A DNA stretch of 64,000 bases from CAIKZZ01 sp036742455 (GCA_036742455.1 DAINQU010000008.1:62001-126000), one strand, 5' to 3'. Counted from the stretch's first letter, positions 40,910-50,492 are shown. Made by a program: numbers and translations. The notes: generated by a model not told the origin, from the letters alone.

Positions 40910-43900
40910 AACGCGTCCTCACGACCGTGATCCTCGCCACCGCCGCGGCTGTGGCGGCGGCGAAGACCGCGTCCACGCCTGCGGCCGTGTCCGCGAGCGC
41001 TGGCATCGACAGCGCGACGGTCTCCGGCCTTGGCGCCCGCAACATCGGCTCCGCCACCATGAGCGGGCGTATCGCCGCGATCGCCGGCCGCGCGGAGAGC
41101 GACGGCGGCGTCACGCTGTACGTCGGCAGTGCGTCCGGCGGCGTCTGGCGGTCCCGCGACGCGGGCACCACCTTCCAGCCGATCTTCGATGCGGCCACGG
41201 CACAGTCCATCGGCGCGGTGGCCCTCGACCCGAACGATCCGAAGACCGTGTGGGTCGGCACCGGCGAGAGCTGGATGCGCAACTCGGTGTCGATCGGTGA
41301 CGGCATCTACGTGTCGCACGACGGCGGTGACACCTGGCAGCACAAGGGGCTGCCCACCTCCGAGCACATCGTGCGCATCCTCGTCAGCCCCGCGGACTCG
41401 AACACGGTGTACGTGTGCGTGCCGGGGCGCCTCTGGTCGGATTCCGCCGACCGGGGCGTGTACCGCACCACCGACGGCGGCACGACCTGGCAGCAGGTCT
41501 TAAAAGGCAGCAACCTGTCGACCGGTTGTTCGTCGCTCGCGCTCGATCCGGCGAACCCGAAAAAACTCTTTGCGGGCCTGTGGGACTTCCGCCGCAAGGG
41601 CTGGACCTTCCGCTCCGGCGGTGAGGGGCCGGACGCGCCGTCCGGCTCGGCCTTGTGGAGCAGTGTGGACGGGGGCACGACGTGGTCGGAGATGACGGCC
41701 GCCAACACGCCGGGACTGCCGGCGAAGCCGTGGGGTCGCGTCGAGATCGTGATCGCGCCGTCGGCACCGCAGATCGTCTACACCTTCATCGAGAGCGCGC
41801 GCTCGGCGCTGTTCCGCTCCGACGATGGCGGGGCGCACTTCGAGGAGCGGGATCGCTCCAGCAGCATGGTCTGGCGCCCGTTCTACTTCGCGCACCTGAT
41901 CGTCGATCCGTCGAACCCGGATCGGATCTACAAGCCGGACATGCGGCTCATTGCCTCCGAAGACGGCGGCAAGAGTTTCTCGATGGTCTCCGGTGGCACG
42001 CACGCCGATCATCACGACGTCTGGATCCATCCGCACAACGCGAAGTTTGTCGTCACCGGTGACGACGGCGGTCTGTGGATCAGCCACGACGGCGCGAACA
42101 AGTGGGCGAAGGTCGACTCGCTGCCCGTCTCGCAGTTCTATCACGTCACGGTCGACAACCAAGACCCGTATCAGGTTTACGGCGGCTTGCAGGACAACAG
42201 CTCCTGGGTCGGCGACTCGGCCTACCCCGGTGGCATCACCAACGGCCGGTGGGAGAACCTCTACGGCGGCGACGGTTTCTGGGTGTACCCCGATCCCACG
42301 GATCCGATCCATTACGTCTATGCCGAAGCGCAGGGCGGATCCATCGGTCGCGTCGACCGGCACACGCTCGTCCAGCGCGATATCCAGCCCAAGGCGGGTT
42401 ACCACGAGAAGCTGCGCTTCAACTGGAATGCGCCCATCGCGCTGTCGCCGCACGATCCGAAGCGCCTCTACCTCGGAGCGCAGTTCCTGTTCATGACGCG
42501 CGATCACGGCCAAAGCTGGTCGCGCATCTCGCCGGACCTGACGACCAACGATCCGCAGAAGCAGCGCCAAGAGGAGTCCGGTGGCATCACCGTCGACAAC
42601 TCGGCCGCCGAGATGCACACGACGATTTACACGATCGCCGAGTCACCTGCCGAGGCCGGCGTGATCTGGGTGGGCACGGACGATGGCAACGTGCAGCTGA
42701 CGCGCGACGACGGCAAGACCTGGCACAACGTGGTCGCGGCGATCCCGGGTCTGCCGGCGGCCAGTTGGGTGTCGACGATCGAAGCGGGCCAGGCGCCCGG
42801 CGTGGCCTACGCCACCTTTGACCGCCACACCTTCGGCGACTTCGAGCCGTACGTCTACGTCACGCACGACTACGGGACGACTTGGACGCGCGTGGCCGGC
42901 GCGGGCAGTGGCGTGCGCGGCTACGCGCACGTGGTGCGGGAAGACCCGACCGATGCGCGCGTGCTCTACCTTGGCACCGAGTTTGGGTTGTGGATGTCGA
43001 TCGACGGCGGCGCGCATTGGGCGGCCTTCAAGGGCGGCAACTTCCCCGCGGTGGCCGTGCGCGATCTCGCCCTGCAACACCGCGATCAGGACCTCGTGAT
43101 CGCCACCCACGGCCGTGGCCTGTGGATCATCGACGACCTGGCGCCGCTACGGGCGCTGGCGAAGGGCACGACGGACGCGTTCCGCTTCCTCGCGACCCGC
43201 CCGATCCAGCAGCGTCTGGACGGTAACGGCGGGTGGCCGGAGGGCGACGGCAAGTTCCGCGGCGCCAACCCGCCGGACGGCGCGGAGATTGCCTACTACC
43301 AACCGACGCGGCACGTCTTTGGCGCTTTGAAGATCGAGATCCTGGACGCAGACGGACACGTGATCGACACCGTGCCGGCGGGGAAGCGCAAAGGCATCAA
43401 TCGGGTGTACTGGTCGATGCAAAGCAAGCCGCCGCGCGTGCCGAGCGCCGCGCAAGCCGCCATGGCCGGCAGCGTCGGCGCACGCGTGGTACCGGGTCGG
43501 TACACCGTTCGGCTGACCAAGAACGGCGAAGTGCACGAAGCGGCGTTGGAGATCGGCGTCGATCGCCGGGCCGACTACACGGTCGAGGATCGGCGCGCGC
43601 ATTACGCGGCGGCGATGCGCGTCGGCGCGCTGTTTGAGCGCACCTCGGTGCTCGTCGATCGCGTGAACGCGACGCGTCGCCTGCTGGCGGATCGCGCCGC
43701 TGAGACGACCTCTGACGCGACCCGCGCACAGATCGCGCACCTGGACGCCGCGCTCGATGCGGCGCGCAAGCAGGTCGTCGCGACGAAGGAGGGCGGTGCG
43801 ATCACCGGCGAAGAGCGGCTGCGCGAGCACCTCGATCAGGTCTACGGCGCGCTCTTAGGCTACGAGGGGCGACCGGCGGCGTACCTGCTGGAACGCGTTG

Positions 43901-44136
43901 CTGTACTGGACCGTGAGATCGCCGACGTCGAGGCGACGGTGACGGCGCTGTACGCGGGTGAGTTGTCGACGCTGAATCAGCGCCTGGAGAGCGAGGGGCT
44001 CGCGGTGCTGAGCAGCGTGGCCATCGATCGCGAGGCGGAGGAGGCTGAAGCGGAGACTCTGCTGGCGCGCGCTTTGGCGCCACGCGATGACGATGCGGAC
44101 GAAGCCGCCGTCGCCACGCGCGTCGAGCGCGACTGA
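40906..44136 (+). CDS. Large secreted Asp-box beta-propeller protein (VPS10/sortilin-like, BNR repeats)
   Basis: 1076 residues with a signal peptide (KRVLTTVILATAAAVAAAKT). The body consists of Asp-box (SxDGGxTW) repeats: SHDGGDTW, TTDGGTTW, SVDGGTTW, SDDGGAHF, TRDHGQSW, TRDDGKTW, THDYGTTW and SIDGGAHW, which build a 10-bladed sortilin-like propeller. A C-terminal beta domain and a helical tail rich in Arg/Glu follow. Such proteins are often labelled glycosyl hydrolase, but catalytic residues are not evident. ATGA overlap with the preceding LolA-like gene indicates a two-gene unit. Confidence 0.88.
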   Translation: MKRVLTTVILATAAAVAAAKTASTPAAVSASAGIDSATVSGLGARNIGSATMSGRIAAIAGRAESDGGVTLYVGSASGGVWRSRDAGTTFQPIFDAATAQSIGAVALDPNDPKTVWVGTGESWMRNSVSIGDGIYVSHDGGDTWQHKGLPTSEHIVRILVSPADSNTVYVCVPGRLWSDSADRGVYRTTDGGTTWQQVLKGSNLSTGCSSLALDPANPKKLFAGLWDFRRKGWTFRSGGEGPDAPSGSALWSSVDGGTTWSEMTAANTPGLPAKPWGRVEIVIAPSAPQIVYTFIESARSALFRSDDGGAHFEERDRSSSMVWRPFYFAHLIVDPSNPDRIYKPDMRLIASEDGGKSFSMVSGGTHADHHDVWIHPHNAKFVVTGDDGGLWISHDGANKWAKVDSLPVSQFYHVTVDNQDPYQVYGGLQDNSSWVGDSAYPGGITNGRWENLYGGDGFWVYPDPTDPIHYVYAEAQGGSIGRVDRHTLVQRDIQPKAGYHEKLRFNWNAPIALSPHDPKRLYLGAQFLFMTRDHGQSWSRISPDLTTNDPQKQRQEESGGITVDNSAAEMHTTIYTIAESPAEAGVIWVGTDDGNVQLTRDDGKTWHNVVAAIPGLPAASWVSTIEAGQAPGVAYATFDRHTFGDFEPYVYVTHDYGTTWTRVAGAGSGVRGYAHVVREDPTDARVLYLGTEFGLWMSIDGGAHWAAFKGGNFPAVAVRDLALQHRDQDLVIATHGRGLWIIDDLAPLRALAKGTTDAFRFLATRPIQQRLDGNGGWPEGDGKFRGANPPDGAEIAYYQPTRHVFGALKIEILDADGHVIDTVPAGKRKGINRVYWSMQSKPPRVPSAAQAAMAGSVGARVVPGRYTVRLTKNGEVHEAALEIGVDRRADYTVEDRRAHYAAAMRVGALFERTSVLVDRVNATRRLLADRAAETTSDATRAQIAHLDAALDAARKQVVATKEGGAITGEERLREHLDQVYGALLGYEGRPAAYLLERVAVLDREIADVEATVTALYAGELSTLNQRLESEGLAVLSSVAIDREAEEAEAETLLARALAPRDDDADEAAVATRVERD

Positions 44137-44146
44137 GTGAGGGGGT

Positions 44147-44173
44147 GGAGCGCCCGCGGCGAGCGGGCGCTCC
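44147..44173. terminator. Strong GC hairpin between converging genes
   Basis: Perfect 11-bp stem GGAGCGCCCGC (44147-44157) with GCGGGCGCTCC (44163-44173), loop GGCGA, lying between the stops of the propeller gene (+) and the PA3496-like gene (-). It lacks U-tracts, like the hairpin at 31583-31605. Confidence 0.55.
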
Positions 44174-44192
44174 GCGCGGTGCTGCGACGCGA

Positions 44193-44423
44193 TCAGGCGT
44201 CGTCGATGTCGAAATCCTCGAAGTCCTCGACGAGCGACTTCGTGCGCTTCTTCTCCAGGTAGTCTTCGAGGCGTCGCCAAGCCGGCTCTTCGCCGGGCTT
44301 TAATTTACGGCGCTTCTGCGCATCCATGGAGCGCAACATCCGATCGACGTTCGGACCGTCGACGTCGGCGACGTCGTCATCCGCATCGTCCAAAAAATCG
44401 TCGTGAGTCGACTTCTCGCTCAT
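44193..44423 (-). CDS. PA3496-family small acidic protein
   Basis: 76 residues, highly charged. The C-terminal half (PAWRRLEDYLEKKRTKSLVE) matches the conserved core of the PA3496 family, annotated as putative envelope-integrity proteins; the N-terminus is Asp-rich and likely disordered (DDFLDDADDDVADVDG). It lies downstream of gspF on the same strand, separated by 67 bp. Function not established. Confidence 0.72.
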   Translation of the reverse strand: MSEKSTHDDFLDDADDDVADVDGPNVDRMLRSMDAQKRRKLKPGEEPAWRRLEDYLEKKRTKSLVEDFEDFDIDDA

Positions 44424-44490
44424 GTCAGAGGACCAACACTAGGGCGGGCGGCGAATTTATAAGGCAGCGCCGCCCGCTCTGGCAAGAGGG

Positions 44491-45708
44491 TCAGTGCACG
44501 AGTTGATTGAGCTCGAATATCGGCAGCAGCAAGGCGAGCACGATGAGCAGCACGATGCCGCCCATGACGAGAATCATCGCCGGCCCGAGGATGTTAACGG
44601 CGGTGTTCACAATGCCGTCCATGTCCCGTTCCTGATTGGTGGCCGCACGCTCGAGCATGGTCTCCAACTCGCCGCTCGACTCGCCGCTCGCGATCAGGTG
44701 TATGAGCATGGGCGGGAACAGTCGGGAGGCGCCGAGCGATTTGGCGATCGGGGCGCCTTCGCGCACCTTGACGGCCGCTTCGGCGACGGCCTCGCGCATC
44801 GGCAAATTCGCGACGACTTCGCCGGAGATGCGCAGTGCCTCGAGCACGGGCACCGTGCTCGCGGTCAAGATCGACAGCGTGCGTGCGAAACGCGCAGCGT
44901 TCACGCCTCGCGCGACGCGGCCGATGATCGCGAGCTTTAAGACACCGTGATCCCAGCGGCGGCGGGCGTCGGGGTTCTTCAGCCAGCGCTTGGTGCCCCA
45001 GATGATGCCCGCGGTGACCGCCGCGAGGAGCCACCACCACTGCCGAAAGCCGTCGCTCGCCGCGATCAAGACGCGGGTCAACAACGGCAACTGGTGTTTG
45101 CCGGCTTTGAACACGTTGACCACTTCCGGGACGACGTAGCCGAGCAGCAGCGAGACGATCACGATACAGACGATGGTCAAGAGGATCGGATAGACGAGCG
45201 CATTACGAACGCGTGACTGGAGGATCTCGCGGTTCTCGGTGTAATCCGCGAGTCGCTCGAGCACGCCGTCGAGGCGTCCGGCCTGTTCGCCGGCGGCGAC
45301 CGTGGCGCGGTAGATTTCCGGGAAGACCTGCGGGAACACGCCGAGTCCGTCCGCCAGCGTACGACCCTCGAGCACGCGCGCGCGCACGCCCGAGATGATC
45401 GCCGCGACCCGCGGTTTCTCGGTCTGCTGCGAGGTCGCCAAGAGCGCCTCTTCGAGGGGGAGCCCGGCGCGGGTGAGCGTCGCCAGCTGGCGCGTTAACA
45501 ACGCCAGATCGGTGGCCGAGATCCCGCGACGCAGCGTGAAGCGGCCGCCGGCGCGCTTGTGTTCGCGCTGCTCGACCTCGGTGATGCTGACGGGCAGTAG
45601 CCCTTGTTCGCGCAGTTGCTGGCGCACCCCGCGGGCGGTGTCGCCCTCGAGGAGGCCGCGCTTCTCGCGTCCGGAGGCATCGACAGCAACGTATTCAAAG
45701 GCGGCCAC
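44491..45708 (-). CDS. gspF: Type II secretion inner-membrane platform protein GspF
   Basis: Polytopic platform protein that couples the GspE ATPase to pseudopilus assembly. 405 residues, with two homologous cytoplasmic helical domains (LALLTRQLATLTRAGLPLEEAL and AARFARTLSILTASTVPVLEAL) and three membrane segments, the last near the C-terminus (AMILVMGGIVLLIVLALLLP). It ends the visible gsp run: the pseudopilin genes gspG to gspK and the assembly genes gspL/M do not follow. Confidence 0.95.
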   Translation of the reverse strand: MAAFEYVAVDASGREKRGLLEGDTARGVRQQLREQGLLPVSITEVEQREHKRAGGRFTLRRGISATDLALLTRQLATLTRAGLPLEEALLATSQQTEKPRVAAIISGVRARVLEGRTLADGLGVFPQVFPEIYRATVAAGEQAGRLDGVLERLADYTENREILQSRVRNALVYPILLTIVCIVIVSLLLGYVVPEVVNVFKAGKHQLPLLTRVLIAASDGFRQWWWLLAAVTAGIIWGTKRWLKNPDARRRWDHGVLKLAIIGRVARGVNAARFARTLSILTASTVPVLEALRISGEVVANLPMREAVAEAAVKVREGAPIAKSLGASRLFPPMLIHLIASGESSGELETMLERAATNQERDMDGIVNTAVNILGPAMILVMGGIVLLIVLALLLPIFELNQLVH

Positions 45709-45714
45709 GGCGGA

Positions 45715-47187
45715 TCAATCCTCGCGCGTGACGCGCAGCACTTCTTCGAGCGTCGTCTGGCCGGCCAAGATGCGGCGGCGGCCGTCGTCGCGGATACCGG
45801 GTGTCGAGGCGCGCGCATGGCGCTCGAGTTCGTGCTCGCCGGCGCCGTCGTGGATCAACTGGCGCATGCCTTCGTCGACCAGCGTCAACTCATAGATGCC
45901 GGTACGGCCGCGATAGCCGCCGTGCGCGCCGGCACCGGCCTTGTACAACGTGGTGGGCTGATCGGCGGGCACGCCGAGCAGTTCGCGCTCGCGCTCGCTC
46001 GCCTGGTACGCGACGGCGGTGGAGGGCTCGAGCACGCGCACCAGGCGTTGCGCGACGACGCCGAGCAGCGTGGAGGACAGCAAGAACGGCTCGACACCCA
46101 TGTCGCGCAGACGCGTGATGGCGCCCACGGCGGTGTTGGTGTGCAAAGTGGAGAGCACCAAGTGACCGGTCAGCGACGCCTGCACGGCGATCTGGGCCGT
46201 CTCGATGTCGCGGATTTCGCCGATCATGACGACGTCCGGGTCCTGGCGCAGGATCGCGCGCAGTCCGCGCGCGAAGGTCATGTCGACCTTTGTGTTTACC
46301 TGGGTCTGGCCGATGCCGTCGATGTAGTACTCGATCGGATCCTCGACCGTCATGATGTTGCGGGTGGCGTCGTTCAGGCGTTCGAGCGCGGCGTAGAGCG
46401 TCGTTGTCTTACCCGAGCCGGTGGGACCCGTGACGAGGATGATGCCGTAGGGTTTGTGGATCAGCTCATCGATCTGGTTCTGCGTGCGCGGCTCCATGCC
46501 CAGGTGACCGAGGTCCAAGCGCCCGGCCTGCTTGTCCAAAAGTCGCATCACGACCCGTTCGCCGTGTCCCGAGGGCAGGGTCGAAACGCGCACGTCGACC
46601 GGCCGGCCGGCGATGCGCAGCGAGATACGACCGTCTTGCGGCAGGCGCTTCTCGGCGATGTCGAGCTTCGACATGACCTTGATACGCGACACAACGACGG
46701 CGGCGAGGGCGCGCTTCGATTGCAGCACTTCGCGCAGCACACCGTGCACGCGGAAGCGGATGACGAGGCGATTTTCGAACGGTTCGACGTGGATGTCCGA
46801 CGCGTTCTCGCGCACGGCTTGGGTCAGGACGGCGTTGATCAGCTTGATGATCGGCGCGTCGTCCTCGCTCTCCATGAGGTCGGACGGCTCGGGCAGTTCG
46901 TCCGCCAAATGGGTGAGATCGGTGTCCTCTTCCAGACCCTCGGCGGCTTCGGCCGCCGCGTTCTCACCCGAGGCGTACCCGGCTTGCAGCAGGGCCTCGA
47001 AACGGTTCTCGTCCACGGTCTCGAAGACCAACGGGCGACCGAGATGACGGCGTGCCTCGGCGATCGCCCGTCGATCGAAGCCGTCGCGGACGATCAGCTT
47101 CAGCGCGGGCCCGTCGCTCGACGCAACGAGCAGCCCGTGCTTTTTGGCAAACGCGAAGGGGAGCCGACGGTCGGTCACCGCGTTCAT
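45715..47187 (-). CDS. gspE: Type II secretion ATPase GspE without the C4 zinc motif
   Basis: Hexameric cytoplasmic ATPase that drives pseudopilus growth. 490 residues with an N-terminal GspL-binding domain, Walker A ILVTGPTGSGKTTTLYAAL, the Asp box MTVEDPIEYYI, Walker B DPDVVMIGEIRDIETA, and the His box LVLSTLHTNTAVGA. The region that normally holds two CxxC pairs shows none: LEPSTA at residues 386-391 replaces LCPxC, and GAGAHGGYRG at 418-427 replaces CxxCxxxGYxG. The rest is intact. Start ATG overlaps the gspD stop by 4 bp. Confidence 0.95.
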   Translation of the reverse strand: MNAVTDRRLPFAFAKKHGLLVASSDGPALKLIVRDGFDRRAIAEARRHLGRPLVFETVDENRFEALLQAGYASGENAAAEAAEGLEEDTDLTHLADELPEPSDLMESEDDAPIIKLINAVLTQAVRENASDIHVEPFENRLVIRFRVHGVLREVLQSKRALAAVVVSRIKVMSKLDIAEKRLPQDGRISLRIAGRPVDVRVSTLPSGHGERVVMRLLDKQAGRLDLGHLGMEPRTQNQIDELIHKPYGIILVTGPTGSGKTTTLYAALERLNDATRNIMTVEDPIEYYIDGIGQTQVNTKVDMTFARGLRAILRQDPDVVMIGEIRDIETAQIAVQASLTGHLVLSTLHTNTAVGAITRLRDMGVEPFLLSSTLLGVVAQRLVRVLEPSTAVAYQASERERELLGVPADQPTTLYKAGAGAHGGYRGRTGIYELTLVDEGMRQLIHDGAGEHELERHARASTPGIRDDGRRRILAGQTTLEEVLRVTRED

Positions 47188-49442
47188 TCGTGCGGGCCGT
47201 CGGTGACCGGTGCGGGCTCAGTCGGCACCGTGGGCGCGGGTGCAGGGACCGGGGCCGGAACGGTCGTGGTCGCCGGCGGCGTCGCCGCCGCTTTGATGGC
47301 TTGCTGCCGCTCAAGCGCAGCCTCGCCTTCGCGCCGGGCGCGGGCCTTCGGCGTTTCCACGGGCGGGGCCGACGACGGCTGCAGGTCCTTCAGATCCGGC
47401 ATGGTCGGCTGCGGCACGTTCGGTTGCATGTCGACGTGCTTGCCGCGCGCCAACTCCATACCGCGCATGTAGTTGTACTTGGCCGAGGTCTCGCTCGCCA
47501 TCTGCGCGCCATCGACCAGAATCTTCGGACGCAGGAACACCATCAGGTTGGTCTTTTCTTTCGACGATGAGCGCGTCTTGAACAGGTTGCCAATGCCCGG
47601 CAACGCGCCCAAGAACGGAACGCGCTGCTCACTGCTCGAGACGTTGTCCGAGATGAGGCCGCCGAGGACGATGATTTCGCCGTCTTGGGCGAGCACGCGG
47701 GTGTTGATCACGCGCTTGGAGGTCTGCACGTCGACGGTTGCGATCGAGCTCTTGATGAGGTTCGACACTTCCTGCTCGATCTTGAGCAGCACCGTGCCGT
47801 CGTCGGTGATCTGCGGCGTGATCTTCAGAATCGTGCCGACTTCCTGGCGTTGAATCGTCTGGAAGGGGTTCACGATGCCGGTCGTTCCGGTGGTGCCCGT
47901 CGTACCGGTGGTGCCGGCGGCGGCGCCGGCCAAGCCGTAGCTCGAGGAATAGCTGCCCGTGAGGAACGGCACTTCGGTCGCCACCTTGATCTGCGCTTCC
48001 TGATTGTCGAGCGTCACGATCGAGGGGGTCGAAATGATGTTGGTGTTCGCTTTGCCCTCGAGCGCACTGAGGATGGCGCCGAAGTTCACACCGGCTTGCT
48101 TGAGACGGCCGATACCGACCGTGAGGCCGTTCGGGACGGCCGAGGCCGCGGTGGCCGCCGAACTCGTGCCGGCCAAGGCGGTCGCCGCGATGGTCGCGAT
48201 GGACGGACCCGAGGTCCCGACCGGGGACACGAAGCCGCCGACCGGCTGATTGTTGTTGGAGCCGTCAAAGAACCAGTTGACGCCGAGGTCCACGTTCGAG
48301 GAACCGGTGATCTCGACGATGATCGCCTCGACTTGGACTTCCAGACGGCGGATATCGAGGTGATCGACGATGTCCATCAACTGGCGCATCTGCTTCGACG
48401 GCGCCGTGATGACGAGCGCGTTGGTGGCGGGGTCTGCCCAAATGGAGGTCGTCTTGTCCGCCGCACCGGTGGTGGCCGCGCCGGCTGCGGCGCCTTGCCC
48501 CGCGGCCGCTTGCAATTGTTCTTTCAGGCTCTTCGAGATCTTCTCGGCATCGGCGTATTTCAGATAGCGCACGCGAGTGCCCGAGCCGGTCTCAAGCGGC
48601 GTGTCCAAGTGCGCCACCAAGGCGCGCAGCTTCAGTCGCTGATTCTTGTCGCCCGAGAGCAGCACGCTGTTGGTGCGATCGTCCGCGATGACCTTGGCCG
48701 CGGCGCCGCCTTCGGCCGCCTGTCCACCGGCCGAGAGTTGATTGATCACGCGGGTGATCTCACCGGCTGTCGCGTGCTCGAGGCGGATCACATCGATGTC
48801 GTCGTCGCCGCCTTGTTCGATGCGCTCCAAGATCCGCACCAGGCGGTTCACGTTGTTGGCGTGATCCGAAATGATCAGCATGTTCGTCGCCGGGTACGCC
48901 GCCAAGTGGCCGTTCTGCGGAATCAAGGGGCGTAGGATCGGTACGAGCTGTGCGGCGCTCGCGTTTTTCAGCTGCACGACTTGGGTGACGAGCTCGTCCG
49001 AACTGTCACTGACGTGATCGGGGAGGTCGTTGGCCGGCACTTGGCGGGAATTCGCGTCCGGGATGATCTTCCACAGTTTGCCCGACGGCACCGCCACGAA
49101 GCCGTGGACCTGCAGGATCGACAGGAAGGCTTCGTAGAACGCGTCGGGCGTCATCGGCGTCGACGAGAGCATCGTCACCTGCGCCTTGACGCGCGGGTCG
49201 ATGATGAAGTTCTTACCGGTGATCTGGCTGATCGCTTCCACGATCTGCGTGAGATCGGCGTCCTTGTAGTTGGGCGTGATCATCGCCTGGGCGAGCGCCG
49301 ACGCCTGCGGTGCCGACTGCGGCGCCACCGGCGCGGGCGGGACGACCGGTTGGGCACCGGCGCCGGCACCGATCGTCACCGACAAGGCGGTGGCGATCGC
49401 GGTCGCGAGGGACAAGGAACGGGACTTTAGATTCGGCAGCAT
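47184..49442 (-). CDS. gspD: Type II secretion secretin GspD
   Basis: Outer-membrane secretin. 752 residues with a signal peptide (LATAIATALSVTIGAGAGA), an N0 domain (MITPNYKDADLTQIVEAIS), three repeats N1-N3, and the secretin core (VPFLGALPGIGNLFKTRSS). The core contains a loop of four Gly-Thr-Thr-like repeats (TGTTGTTGTTG) between the conserved strand VPFLTGSYSSSY and QTIQRQEVGTILKITPQI. A C-terminal proline/alanine-rich extension (about 670-752) probably includes the pilotin-binding S-domain or is disordered. The gspE ATG overlaps its stop. Confidence 0.94.
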   Translation of the reverse strand: MLPNLKSRSLSLATAIATALSVTIGAGAGAQPVVPPAPVAPQSAPQASALAQAMITPNYKDADLTQIVEAISQITGKNFIIDPRVKAQVTMLSSTPMTPDAFYEAFLSILQVHGFVAVPSGKLWKIIPDANSRQVPANDLPDHVSDSSDELVTQVVQLKNASAAQLVPILRPLIPQNGHLAAYPATNMLIISDHANNVNRLVRILERIEQGGDDDIDVIRLEHATAGEITRVINQLSAGGQAAEGGAAAKVIADDRTNSVLLSGDKNQRLKLRALVAHLDTPLETGSGTRVRYLKYADAEKISKSLKEQLQAAAGQGAAAGAATTGAADKTTSIWADPATNALVITAPSKQMRQLMDIVDHLDIRRLEVQVEAIIVEITGSSNVDLGVNWFFDGSNNNQPVGGFVSPVGTSGPSIATIAATALAGTSSAATAASAVPNGLTVGIGRLKQAGVNFGAILSALEGKANTNIISTPSIVTLDNQEAQIKVATEVPFLTGSYSSSYGLAGAAAGTTGTTGTTGTTGIVNPFQTIQRQEVGTILKITPQITDDGTVLLKIEQEVSNLIKSSIATVDVQTSKRVINTRVLAQDGEIIVLGGLISDNVSSSEQRVPFLGALPGIGNLFKTRSSSKEKTNLMVFLRPKILVDGAQMASETSAKYNYMRGMELARGKHVDMQPNVPQPTMPDLKDLQPSSAPPVETPKARARREGEAALERQQAIKAAATPPATTTVPAPVPAPAPTVPTEPAPVTDGPHE

Positions 49443-49465
49443 GGGATTCTCGGCGCGACAGCGCG

Positions 49466-50401
49466 CTACTCGTTGCTGGGGGTCGGCTCGGCCGGTGTCG
49501 TCGCCGGCGCAGCCCCCGCGCCAGGGGCACGGCGGGACGCATCGGAGAGGGACGACAGTTGGGACGAGTCGATCGTGATGGATTGGATGATGCCGCCGCG
49601 TTCGACCGTGACGGTCGCCGAGGTCGCAGAGCCTAAGCTTTGCAGCATTTCGAGGCCGTGCTGGGCATCGCTGATGGGTACGCCGTTGACCTGCGTGACC
49701 ATGTCACCCGGCTGCAGGCCGAGGTCCGTGAAACGACGCCGATCGCGGCCGGGGAATAACTTAAAGCCGCGCAGTTGGCCGGCGACGTAGTTGGGCATTG
49801 GTCGCATCAGGTCGCCGATCACTTCGGGCGCGGCCGCCGCTTGCTTGGCCACGTCGGCGAGCGCTGGACCGCGGCTCATCTGCACGCCGCCACCGGTGTG
49901 CGGCAGCATCAACGTTTCGTGGTTGCCGCCGCGGTCGATGATCACGTGATCGGGATAGACCTCGAGAAGCCGTATGCCCGGTGCGATGTCGGTGCCGGTG
50001 GCATAGACGTGCGCGTCGGTCACCGAGGGTCCGACGATGGCAAGCCCGGCCGCAGGGTCTTTGACCGCCAAGGTGCCGACGAGGGAGAGGGGGATGTTCG
50101 TCTCGGGCGCCGGCACGCCGGTGTCCGGCGGCGGCGGCTGCCCGAACACGCGGCTCGCGTTATCGGTGGACGGGCCGCTGAGTGGCAGCGCGATCGCCGG
50201 GGGCGTCGCCGCTGTCTTGGCGGGGACGAGTTTCCACGTCAGGAACGCCAATTGCGCGGCCACGAGGGCCGTGCCCACCACCGCGATGAGACGGGGCAGG
50301 GCATCGCCGCTCAACGCGCGGGCCAGGGCAGGGGGTAGGGATCGAGTCAGCGACAATGCGATGGCCTTGAAGTTCCACGGAACCAAAAAAAACAATGACA
50401 T
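49466..50401 (-). CDS. gspC: Type II secretion inner-membrane protein GspC
   Basis: Bitopic protein linking the inner-membrane platform to GspD. 311 residues: a membrane helix near the N-terminus (LPRLIAVVGTALVAAQLAFL), a homology region (PLSLVGTLAVKDPAAGLAIV) and a C-terminal PDZ domain (FTDLGLQPGDMVTQVNGVPI, GLEMLQSLGSATSATVTVER). The C-terminal tail is Pro/Ala-rich. First gene of the gspCDEF run and divergent from clpS. Confidence 0.9.
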   Translation of the reverse strand: MSLFFLVPWNFKAIALSLTRSLPPALARALSGDALPRLIAVVGTALVAAQLAFLTWKLVPAKTAATPPAIALPLSGPSTDNASRVFGQPPPPDTGVPAPETNIPLSLVGTLAVKDPAAGLAIVGPSVTDAHVYATGTDIAPGIRLLEVYPDHVIIDRGGNHETLMLPHTGGGVQMSRGPALADVAKQAAAAPEVIGDLMRPMPNYVAGQLRGFKLFPGRDRRRFTDLGLQPGDMVTQVNGVPISDAQHGLEMLQSLGSATSATVTVERGGIIQSITIDSSQLSSLSDASRRAPGAGAAPATTPAEPTPSNE

Positions 50402-50492
50402 GACCCCCGATTGGGTCGGTCAGCCCCGATCATACGGATTGAGCGGAGTCACTCACAAGCGCGCCTTGTCACAACCAAAGCGAAATGTTGTC

